Part shown: positions 23,701 to 34,800 of the stretch, in pieces
How the letters are laid out: the number at the start of each line of letters is the position of its first letter
Position numbering within the stretch: the first letter of the stretch is position 1
NCBI GenBank assembly: GCA_030248135.1
Contig: JASANC010003348.1
Coordinates: 1 to 64,000 of the forward strand
DNA: 64,000 bases
From: Theristus sp. LFF4_11
Lineage: Eukaryota > Nematoda > Chromadorea > Monhysterida > Xyalidae
Direction: 5' to 3'
The notes under the pieces: model-generated
The model's database searches: none
Seen by the model: the letters and a program-made list of their open reading frames with translations, nothing else
Told to the model about the DNA's origin: nothing
Program-made: the position numbers and the translations under genes

Positions 23701-23964
23701 GTGGACAACAACAAAGCATCGGCAGCAAATTTGTTGCTCGAGTTTCAGTGTGTCGGGATCCTGTGTATTTTCACAAACAGACAGCGGTGGGAATTCGTGT
23801 CTTGGATACGCACGATTGTGAAACACTCCTTCCGCTGTTGCACCGTTGAAGTTTTGCCGCAAACCGCAGAGTTCACCAATCACTTGCTTTGCTGCGGCCG
23901 CAAGTGAAATGAAGGCCAATATGAGAAACAAGAATGATTCGGTGAGCAACAAGGTTGTTGCCAT
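20723..23964 (-). CDS. Array gene E: secreted Cys-rich/ShKT/Kunitz/lustrin
   Basis: The exons (minus) are 23964-23678, 23409-23121, 22649-22529, 21986-21687, 21381-21226 and 20919-20723, for 449 residues. A clear signal peptide (LFLILAFISLAAAA) precedes the N-terminal eight-cysteine domain (GELCG, QQICCRC, WCQ, YQFCCERAW), which is split by one phase-2 intron. Next come ShKT (CVDSEPAMC to CRKSCQLC), a Kunitz-like module, a lustrin-like module (DAPTCSG to SVCC) and a C-terminal lustrin-like module (GAKCEHEFCPP to LAYCC). The Kunitz-like module has 38 residues between its second and third cysteines, against 17 in A-C and 15 in BPTI, and has Thr at P1. Module borders after ShKT are all phase 1. 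The protein is predicted to be extracellular; function is unknown. The donor of the second exon (GTTCGT at 23120) was chosen among three phase-compatible sites and is the weakest point. Confidence 0.8.
20962..21149 (+). mobile_element. Short MITE with CTGCGACTCAATG ends, copy 1
   Basis: It starts CCTGCGACTCAATGGG and ends GCGCATTGAGTTTCAGG, an inverted pair. The middle GACTCGGATCACTTA block is shared with 42688-42863 and 47353-47541. It sits in the last intron of gene E. Confidence 0.65.
22064..22360 (+). mobile_element. Tc1/mariner-like MITE, copy 2
   Basis: The ends are TACAGGATGGTCGAATAAAT and CGGCCATTCCGTA, with TA at each border. It lies in a gene E intron between the ShKT and Kunitz-like exons. 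Confidence 0.75.
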
Positions 23965-24852
23965 TCTGTCGCTGCTTATTTTTCAGCTGATTTCGGATTC
24001 TGCTGCCGAGAATCTGATGATATTTTTCGCAATTTTTCTCATTCGAGTGAAGAAGCTTCTATCACCAGCAAAAACTAATCCAAAGACGTACGTGCTGTAA
24101 ACATGTCAAGTTTGTAAATATTGCGAAAATTAAAAAAAAATAAACCGAAACGGTGCACATACACTGTACATGTACATATGTTCAAAATGTACAATAACCG
24201 GTAAGTTTTCGGTTCTGTGAGATGTGCTCCCACGTACTGACAATCAATTACGTTTTACTAAGTCGTCGAGTTTGTCACAATTTCAGCGATGTTGTAAGTT
24301 TTTTTTTAAATCGGTCACATCAAAAATTTAGCGTTTACTTTTACTGTCCCAAAAAATATAACATGCACAGAATTAATGATACAACAAAATTTAGTTGAAA
24401 AGGTAATTTTTCTTTGAATTCTTCTAACAGTTTTACCGGTTTAGAAGTTCCTCTGCGCAAGAAGATTTCCAGCTCATAAAAAGATTAAAGACCTACACTG
24501 ACATTGCACACGCAACATCTGAACACAAGGCAAAATGCTCGAACATGTGAATCTACACGAATACAGTACATTTATGTGCCAATGACCATCAATGTGCCAT
24601 GGTGCGTGGGCACACAAATCCACAATTTGGAGCAATTCCAACGAACGTTTGAGTGTCGCCGGAGGTTTTCGTAATTTAATTTGCTTGCGCTACAAAATAT
24701 TTCTATTTCCGTTTCCACTTGCGTTTTGGTCTCTCTTACAAATCGGCGAGGAAAGAGGCGCTCCGAATTTGACAGTTAAAAACATGCATATCCAGAAAAA
24801 CTAGAATCAACATTCATACACTGCTCTAGCTCAAAATAAAAAAAGATTTGTT
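23965..24852. other. Spacer between array genes D and E
   Basis: This AT-rich stretch must contain the gene E promoter and the gene D 3' end. I see no gene, TATA box at a convincing position or repeat of known family. Confidence 0.45.
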
Positions 24853-27800
24853 TCACGAGGTGATCACAAAGTCTGCGCCTTCAGTGCAACAGTAAGCCAA
24901 CAGTCGTGTCGCGTGACAACTGGAATTTGGCGGGCAAAAATTGTCGTCGCATTTCGCGCCCAGCAACACCTTCTCAATGCCACGGTCGCGCAGTTTCACC
25001 ACAGTTTCACGCGGCCCCGAGCACTTTGGGTGGTACGCCTCGACGTAGGCGTCTGAAAGCAAGAAAAAAGGCACTCGGAAGTTGAAAATTCCGTAAACAT
25101 TAGAAAATCTGACAGCTCAACGTCGTTATTTCGTGTGTGGGGGGGTGTCAATAGAATTCAATTTATCATTGGTAAACCCGTCAACTGACCACGAACCCAT
25201 AGAACGGGCTGGCAAATTGAACATGTCTATATGTCACTCAAACTCCAGCAAATGTGCGTCACGTCGCGTCATAATCATGTGTAGCTGTGTGCATCACTGA
25301 GTTTAAATGTGTCAACGAAGGTGCCAACAAAACAAAATATGCATCACAACCAATAACAGAGATCCCAAATGCTCGCTGAATGATATAAAGTTGGAAACCG
25401 AACGTTTGGAAAAGCCTGAAAAAATGCAAACTGACTCTGTTCGGTCGCGACGCAGCAGACGGAATAGAAGGCGCCCCTGACGCAGGTGGTGCCCCGCAGA
25501 CATTCGCCCTGGCTGTTCGGCTCGTTGCCGCAGATGCGAATGTTCCCTCCGGCGTCCCTCACCGGCGGGCGGTTGCCCGCACACGACGGTGCGTCCTCTG
25601 AAACACGCGCAGAACGGGCACCGATCGAATGAAAATAATTTTCTGCAAACTTCTCTTGATTACTTATTTTCTGTGTCCTTCGTATAGTGTGTAGCTATTA
25701 TTGGGTCAACATCACTGAAAGCAAGACAAAAGACGGCTTCATTAAGCAGGTGGCACCGCGTTTCCAGGTGCACACGAAAGTTTTTTTTTCATTCCAACTT
25801 TTTCATTTGCTGACCGCGTTTGCTGGCGTGATCTTTCTGATGCCAGACCAAAAAAAAACAAAACAAAAAAGTCCCAGCAGAAATCACAAAATCGCGTGTT
25901 ATCGATTTATCGTGGTGTGGTTTATCGATTTACACTGTTTACACTGTGCTCTGCTGCCTTATGCTGTATGCACTCTGACTGATACCACCTACATGTAAGA
26001 TTTTTCCATGCGTGGTTCATTTGTGAAACGAGTTTGTGTGAAGCCAATTGTTTTCTTTTCACTTGCGAGGATCATTCAAACATCTTGCGTTTTGTGAATT
26101 CTGTTATTTTATACATGTCTATTAGATTCTGTTTTGAGCTGAAATTTGGCCCAGTAAGCTTATCAATTTTAAGCTGACTGCTTTGGTGTCAACTGACGAC
26201 CGATCTGCACACCTGTGCTGCGGGTACCTTATGGATAAAGGTACGGGAGCCCATTGCAGTTCAAATCGTGTTTTGACTTTGCTCCCGAAACACGTCAGGA
26301 AAATAAGTAAGGTTTATTCTCTTCCACTCCGGCCCTTGGTTCCACACCTGAAGGTAGCTTCTGCGGGTATCTTACTGTTATCATGGTTTCCACAATTAAT
26401 TTGGCTTTTGAACAATTCATTCTTTATTACTCCATTCATTTCGGACTTCCTCTCAAAAGGAACAAAAAAATTCCCGAGGCAAAGTTTTGCCGGAACTTCA
26501 AAAGGGTTCATCACAAAACGCTCACTTGGCAGGCATGCGTTCGCGCACGCGTGATAGCTGTCGTATCGATTCGTGCGATTTTTGTCTTCATCGCAATTCC
26601 GATCGAGCATCGCTAAACAGTCGAAATGCTCGTCGTGGTACGCCCAGCGGCGACGATCGACCGCTGATGTTTCACTCGTTCTACGAATGCAGTCGTTCAT
26701 CGGCCTTTCGGACGCTCTGCAGCCGGCCGGTACGGTGTGTGATCGATGCGACTCAGATGAAATTGTCGCAGGATTGCTGGTTTGCATTGGCGCTGGTAGT
26801 AAAGGATTATTTGGAACTGTGAAGAAGAAACAGCAACAAAGATGAACATAATGTCACGCAAATGTTCGGGTGAATTGGAATCAGCTTGATTCGTTCTTCA
26901 ATTGAAAGCGTCAATCAATCACACAGCGTGTGCTCAACTGCAAATAACAATTTTCCAACCCAACCCGACACAATAAATCCAACTCTATCCAGTCAACTGA
27001 AGCCCTCTTAGTCAACTGTAGCTTATTAAGTCAGCAGAATTTTAATAGTGGCCTTCATTGTTCTATTCTCAACCGTATTCTCTTCTCACCTGCGCAAACA
27101 CCGCATGATTTCCGGCACATTCTTCTGAAATCGGCACTACGACAACGAATGTGAAGTTGAAAAGCGGTCACTGAAGTGCACTGCGCTAATGGTTCGTCTG
27201 TGCAAATCTGCAATTGTTGACAATTGACAAACGCACTGCACCGCACCGTCAAAAGCCCTTTTGTGACGAAATATGTCCGTTTTTTGTTAAATTTGGCCCC
27301 GTTTATTACTTTCTTTGCAGGCTCTACGTTTTCTGCGAAAAACATTGACAGGTTTGAACAAACCCACAAATTCATGACTGTCAAAACGCACACAAACCTC
27401 TCTCTCATCGTAGTGCGCCGATGTGCGTGCAGCCAGTCTGGCGTTCTGCCTCTGGCGTATCATCATCCAGATTCGTTCACCGCTCAACCCCGTCCATTGC
27501 AGTCTCGTTCGCAACGGCAGCGTTTCCAGCCAGTTTCGCGCGCAACAAAACTGATACAAAACGGCGTACGTTTGGGCGTCGGAGTGAGTGCCGCCATTAA
27601 CGATGCGTTTCTGTTTGGCGAGCTCGTACAGCGCGCCGAAATTGGTGACATTCGTGACGTCACTGTTGTCGCCGAACATTGCCGGATTGCAGAACGCCGG
27701 CGACGGTACTGCGACGCAGTTGCAGCAGATCTGCGATTGCACGCTGAGACTGTCCGTTGTGTGCGTTCGACAGAATGACGGAAACGAGGCGGACCGTGCG

Positions 27801-27967
27801 TAGAGCGAATTGTCGAACACGAACTCTCGGCGGTCAGGGTCGCTGCGCGTGAGGCCACAGAATTCGCTGATCAACTGCAGTGCGAACGCGGTTGGCGGCA
27901 AGTGTGAAATCAGTTGCACTAGGGAGACGGCTAATAATAGACTGCATGTGTGGTGCGCCGGTGTCAT
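24853..27967 (-). CDS. Array gene D: secreted Cys-rich/ShKT/Kunitz/lustrin
   Basis: The exons (minus) are 27967-27398, 27207-27090, 26816-26526, 25597-25436 and 25052-24853, for 446 residues. The start was chosen because a signal peptide (CSLLLAVSLVQLI) follows it. The N-terminal domain is in one exon: EFCGL, ASFPSFC, QICCNC, VTNVTNF, YQFCCARNW. ShKT runs from CTDEPLAQC to CRKSCGVC. The Kunitz-like module has WAYHDEHFDC, Ile at P1, 23 residues between cysteines 2 and 3, and Asn before the cysteine where Gly is usual. A Pro/Ser-rich spacer of about 35 residues precedes it. The lustrin-like module (DAPSCAGNRPP to SVCCV) and the C-terminal module (GAKCDDNFCPP to LAYCC) follow. All later introns are phase 1. 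The role is unknown. Confidence 0.85.
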
Positions 27968-28891
27968 GGTTGTCGTTCGAGACACAGGTGACTTGTAGGT
28001 TTCAAAAACTGGAAGAACGTTTTTCTTTTTTATTGGATGCCTCAAAAGATAAATGTGTGTTTCCTTCCACGCAGAACTTTCCAGCCTGCAAGAAAACACT
28101 CACGTGCGTACGCTTTGTAGCGTAATTTTAATAATTTTAAGGCAACGTGAAAACTAACCTGCTGTTCGACATCTGCCCAACACCCACGCGTGTAATATTC
28201 TTGTACTTTGTACACTCTTCAGAAGTGTGCAGAAACTAAACAGAAACTGTGGTTAAATGCTCTGTTTGTGAACTTGTTTGGGTGTCCATCGCACCCGCAC
28301 TACTACTCACATACGTAGGTACCTTTACAAGATCATGGTAAAGCCGCAAAAAAGCAATGGAGTCCATCCGACCAAGAGTAGGGTGGTTTCACAAATCATA
28401 TGTAACTTTTTTTGTCGTCATGCTAAAAAAATGTCCATTTCCATTTTCCTTCCCTTTTGCGTTTCCGAAATTTTTACCGAAAATCTAAAATGAGGACCCG
28501 ACTATTTCTGAGCACCAGATTCACCGCTGAAATTGTCGTAGCGCATTTTGCCAAGCCATTTGCAACATCGATGTTACTGATGTTACACATTTATACAAAG
28601 AAATAAATGGCCACGACTTAGAAGCGCCGTGCGAGCCGCGCAGTCAAGTGGTTCAATTCCTACCCCCAAACGGAAAACTGAGTTGGTACAAAACATGGCA
28701 ACAAATGGAGTTGTTGAGTTTGTGTTATCAATACAAAGCATAATTTGTGTTCCACATTTTCCGAACCTTTTTTGAAAAATTCGATTTTCAAATAAACCGA
28801 AAAACCAAATTGGTGCTGCAAAATTGTAATACAACAGTTCACAGTTTTGAAGAAGTTTTACGGCACGCTGCGATTTACTTATGAGAACCTG
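27968..28891. other. Spacer between array genes C and D
   Basis: No gene is visible. From about 28566 to 28891 the sequence is homologous to the DNA just downstream of gene B (about 43040-43370). The gene B/C duplication therefore extends past the coding region. Confidence 0.6.
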
Positions 28892-31800
28892 TCACACAAA
28901 CATGCAGCAGTGGGCAAGTATTTCACCCTGGACGCATCGAGAGTTTTGTGGGCAAAAGTTGTCCGCGCATTTTTCACCCAGAAGCAGCATGACGAATTCG
29001 TGTTCAACAAAAGTGACGGGCACACCGTTGGTGCATTTAGGGTGATATGCTGATGCGTAGGTTCCTAGAACGAAACAAAAAAAAACGTTTTGTTTACATT
29101 ATTTCGTGTAAAAATGAAAATCAGTTCCATTGCATTTTTCAGTACTTCTCCTCAGCTTGTAATTCTACCAGAAAAAAAAACAAAAACTGTGGCAACAGCT
29201 TTTGGTGGTTGAGTCAACAAGTGCATAAAATGTTGATCCAGCAGCATTGTTTCATACATGAAGTTCGCTGTTTGCGGTTTCGCAAGGTAGACGCATACCG
29301 CGGTGTCCTTTGGCTCTCAGTGCGACAGACACCACGGTGGTGTTTCCGCGGTTCACGTTTTGGGCCACGAACGGTTTCGTTAAAAAAATGGCCAAAAAAT
29401 CTTCGGTACGGTTTCGGTTTCGGTTTTCAGGTCAGGCCACGGCACGATTTTCGATTCGGTTCAAAATCCAAACAAAATCTTCGCTACGGTTTCGGTTTCG
29501 GTTCACCAAAAATGCTCTCGGTACGGTTTTCTGTAACCGTCATTTTTCGGTTCACTCATAAAAAACACCAATTCGTTTAAAAATAACACAAAATACCAGG
29601 GTTGATTTTTCGCTAATGTTGATGAAGTTTTTCGATGAAAAGAAAACTTTTAAAATGAATACCAAAATGCATACCAAAATTCATTCCAAATTCATTCCAT
29701 GCTAATATTCCATGCCATGCCAAAATGTGTGAGGTGCTTTCATTCCTTTCTGCATTTTTTTTAAATTTTGGAATGGATTTTGGCATGAAATGAGTTGTGA
29801 AATGTATTTTGGCATTGAATAAATTTTGGAATTGGTTTTGGCATTTTGCATCTGCACTCGTGTCGTGATGTAGCCGTGACCAGCGTGTTTCCTCCCACCA
29901 CCCAATTTTATGGGGCTACCTCAGGTGCTGCAACCGTGACCAAAGGGGTTTTTAGGGAACGCTGAGTTCAAAAATCTTATTTAGAACTTTGCCTGATGCT
30001 TCTACTGTGCCATAAAGCGTATACCATGGGGATGAAAAGCGAAATTTCCTTAAAAATTAAATTTAAATAAAAAACGCGTCACTAGGCACAAAGTTTATTT
30101 TGCTATACGGATTACTCCGCTCCCTAAAAACAGCCTCTATGGGGACGGAAAAGGAAAAAAAATGAAAAAATCGTAAACTAGTCAAAAAATATATGAAAAC
30201 TGTGCCGTAAATACAAATCGAGGTTGCTGAGTCCGAATATGATGTTTATTTTGCTATACGAACTACTCCGCACCCTAAAAACAGTTTCTATGGGGACAGA
30301 AAGGGAAAAAAATTAAAAAATCGGAAACTCGTCAAAAAAAATTAAAACTGAGACAGATCTTATAGTCTGGGTAAAACATGTTGTTAACAACATGCTAACA
30401 TCGCTGTTGACATATTGTTCTCAGTGTCTTTATGTGCCATATCCATGTGAACCAATCAGCGGGGGCAATACAACACAGTCAATGATTCAATAACACGCGA
30501 GAGTCAAATCAAATCTGACCAATCAAAAAACGTAAAGACTCAGTGAATCTCACGATCAATCTTACTTGGAATACAGGACTCGGAGCATTGGTGATAACTG
30601 TTGAATCGGTTCTTCTTTGATCTGTCACTTGCGCAGTCTTTGTCATTCATCGCCAAACAATCGTAATGGTCAGGGTGAAAGTAAAACCGCTGTGTTGTGT
30701 TGCTGTTCGCGCACGTGTTCAATGGGATCAACTCCTTTTTGCAGTTTTGCGGGTTGATTCCAACGCGAGGTAGGGCGATTTCCGTGGGGCGACCTCCGGA
30801 ACTCACTAAAAATTTCACATGGGTTTCAAAATATTTGTTGTAGATGTTCCTATTTTTTCATTAAGGCTTACTTTAAAGCGAAACGGTGTGTTTCTGTTGG
30901 GCGACACCACCTTAAAACGTCTTAAAACAGGTCTCGGCCCATCGCTAAATTTTGATATCCCCAGATATTTCGAGTTTTTGTGCCCAAACCAACCTACTAA
31001 GGGTACTTATTACGCATACCAATTTTTAGCCCAAAACTCCAACTCTAGGCTACAGGCAAATTTAGATTTTGACCGATTTTTGGTCAATTTTTGGCTTTTG
31101 TCAGAAAAACAATTTTTTCGCGTTTTGGAAGGTTCAAATCAAAAAACCAACTTTATCACGTTGTTCAGCGCATCTTTATGGATATGTACCGTATTTTTCA
31201 GACCCTGCACTCAAAAGTCAGTTTGAGCCCGAAAATCATAAGGGGTTCAACAAAAACAAGAAACAAAACAAACAAAATCAAAAAACAATCAAAAACTATT
31301 CCTGTATTGTTCTTTTTTTAACCTGAAAAAAAAACAAAAATTCGCAACAGAAAGCTGAAACAACTCCTTGAGCGCTGGGTGGTGGACGTGCGCTAAGCGC
31401 AGCGTACTGTAATTAGCGCGAAAATTCATTTTTTTCGCGTTTTCATGATTTTGTTTCGCATTTGTAGACCAATTCTTCTGAAAATTTAACACAAAAAATG
31501 AGATGTTATATGTGATAGATAACTGATTAAAAATTCAATTCAAACTATATCGACCCGTTGGCGAGCTAGAGCTGATTCTTATCGTGTAGTTCTTTTGGAT
31601 CACCCTGTAATTATGCATGTAATAGCTGCAAGATAAACGATTTACAACAAGTTAGTGGTAAATAGTTATTACCATTGGATTCTACGTATCCGAAAAGACT
31701 AGTATCAGCTTTATTATTAGCATTTTTACGTTTATTTTCAACGCAATTGCTTGAAAACCTGTATATTTCGCGTTTTTCATGGGGTCGACGACAAAAATTG

Positions 31801-34800
31801 TTTTGCCACAAACTTATGAAGTTATTGCCCCCAGCAGATTTTTTTGCATGTTGTAGCGGAGAATCAGGGCTATTTTTTGGCACCGCTGAAATTCTCCAGC
31901 TCTTGTGGTCAGGGTTATGAGCGAATTTGTGTTGAAATACTTGTGATTTTCGGGCTCAAACTGACTTTAAGTGCAGGGACTAAAAATACGGTACATACCC
32001 AGAAAATGCGCTGAACAACGTGGTAAAATTGGATTTTTGATTTGAACCCCCAAAACTAAAAAAAACCGTTTTTCTGACAACCCAAAGACCAAAAATTGAC
32101 CAAAAATCGGCCAAAATCTAAATTTGCCTGTAGTGAGCTCTAGAGTTAGAGTTTTAGGCTAAAAATTGGTATGCTTAATAAGTACCCTTAGTAAGTTGGT
32201 TTGGGCACAAAAACTCGAAATATCAAAATTTAGCGATGGGCCGAGACCTGTTTTAAGACGTTTTAAGGTGGTGTCGCCCAACAGAAACACACCGTTTCGC
32301 TTTAAAGTAAGCCTTGATGAAAAAATAGAAAAAACTACAACAAATATTATGAAACCCACACGTTTTAAAATGTTGAAAAACAGCTCTCCGGTGAAACATA
32401 GCTGATGCGGTGAACTTCAGCTTTCGGCTTGCTTATTGTACCTACAGGCAGGGTGTTTCCTCCCACCCCCCAATTTTTGGGGGCCACCTCAGGTGCTGCA
32501 ACCGTGACTAAAGATGGGATTTAGGGAACGCTGAGTTCAAAAATCTTATTTAGAATTTTGCCCGACGTTTCTACTGTGCTCTAAACGCGTATGCCATGAG
32601 GATCAGAAGGGAAATTTCCTTAAAAATTAAATTTACATAAAGCACAAGGCACCTGAAATCCTGTTACAAATACAAATCGAGGTCGCTAAGTCCGAATATA
32701 ATGTTTATTTTGTTCTACGGATTACTCCGCACCTTAAAAACGGCCTCTATGGGAACGGAAAGGGAAAAAATTAAAAAAATCGGAAACTAGTCAAAAAATA
32801 CATGAAAACTGTGCCGTAAATACAAGTCGAGGTCGCTAAGTCCGAATATAATGTTTATTTTGTTATACGGATTACTCCGCACCTTAAAAACGCCTCTATG
32901 GGAACGGAAAGGGAAAAAATTAAAAAAATCGAAAATTAGTCAAAAAAATCTGAAAACTGTGCCATAAATAGAAATCGATGTCGCTGAGTTCGAATATGAT
33001 GTATATTTTGTTATACGAATTCTTTTGAGTAGTTTTTGATTTTCTTCAGATTTCTCCTTTTTCTTCCCTATAGAAGCTGTTTTAGGGTGCGTAGTAAACC
33101 GTAAGGCAAAATAAAAACATCATATTCGAACTCAGCGATCTCGGTTTGCGTTTGTGGCGTAGTTTTCAAAATTTTTTGACTAGTTTCTGGGTTTTTTTTA
33201 ATTTTTTTTCTTTTTCGTCACCATAGGCCGTTTTTAGGGTGCGGAGTAATTCATATGGCAAAATAAACATCATATTCGAACTCAGCGACTTCGGTTTGTA
33301 TTTACGGCACAGTTTCAAATTTTTTAACTAGTTTTCGATTTTTTTAAATTTTTCCTTTCTGTCCCCAGTTATTCGCTGTGCCCTTTGTTTTTGTACAACA
33401 AATAAAATTAGAAATTTACCTTTACTGTTCACTTGGATTACCGTTGGGCTGCCACCAGAACCTTCTGAAAGATATAAAATAGGATAAAGTTATAGATATC
33501 AAAGTTGTTTCAGTTGTTTCCACATTGCCGATTGTGGGTTATGAGTTTTCATTAGACATTTGGCCAACATGAAGAAGAAAAGTTATTGAATCAAAAAAGC
33601 GATTTTTTGGAGTTTCGCATTCAAAAAAGGGTTGACGTTTTACCCCGCGTGCGATTGGTGTGAAATTTCGTTTTTGGTTACCGCGGCAACACTAAAGACC
33701 CATTTAGCCGTCCGGAGGTCGACGCACGTCGACGTTCAGACAGATACGGACGCATAAACAATGACGTGACGCAACGTGACGTGACTTTTATTTTAGGTTT
33801 TGCCCTAAAAAGCCGTACGTCAGCAAGCAATAGTCAATCAAGTTGTGCTCCAATCGAAACTGAATTTTTGTGACAACATCCAATTTCAAGTTGAGATGGC
33901 CAATCGAATTCGAAACGATCCACATATTCAATTCCTTTGTTGTTCGGTGGATTGCTATGATTTCAAGACAACGCCCCTTGGGCTGCTACTTGGTTGTGAA
34001 CTAGCCGTTGTATAATATCTAGATACAAGTAGATGCGGTTCAAGTGATGGCTGAAATTCACCAAAATTCACTTGATAAAAAACCAAACTGCTGACACTTT
34101 TGTTTTAGAATTTAGAAAACAACAAGAAAAGTTTTGTATTTCAAGAACGGCAGTAAATATCCCCCACAGTGAAGCACAACCAAAGTAAACAAATTGTTAA
34201 AATCGAACTTTGACGCACGCTTTTTTAGGGTAAATGGGAGAACCTAAAACCATCAAGTACGTCACGGCACGTCACGTCGTTAATGCACCCGTATCTGTCT
34301 GAACGTCGACGCACGTGCCGGATTGCTCTTTTTGCTGCATAAACCAGGTTTGACGTGACGTGACTTGACGTGCCGATGCAAATATGGACGGCTAAATGGC
34401 CTTATAACACCGTTTATCAATCTAACCAGTTATCTAGATAGTTTGTGGCAACGCATGTTAGTTTGTACCAATTCTCGTTAAATAAAACGACATCGCATTG
34501 TGCAAAAGGCCCACGCATTGGTTGACACCGCCATACACCGTCAATTTGTGCCAAACCTCGCTGATTAATTGACACCGCATGTCAAGTTATTGCGTCAACA
34601 CCCGCTTATTGGTTGACAACTTGACACCGCATGTCAATTTGGTGCCAATCTTCGCGGATATTGACAAGCATGCTAATTTGTGTCAACACCCGCTCATGGT
34701 TGATGACACCACATGTCAATTCGTGCCAACACCCGTCCGCTCATTGATTGACACCGCATGTCAGTTTGTGCCAATCCTCTCTAAGTATTGTAATTAACAT

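Noticed and set aside
29047..29580. 177-codon plus-strand frame
   Set aside because: Its second half is a GGTTTCGG tandem repeat and its first half is gene C C-terminal intron sequence.
30819..31226. 135-codon plus-strand frame, mirrored on the minus strand at 32159-32359
   Set aside because: It lies in the inverted arms of a fold-back element; the duplication reflects the arms, not a gene family.
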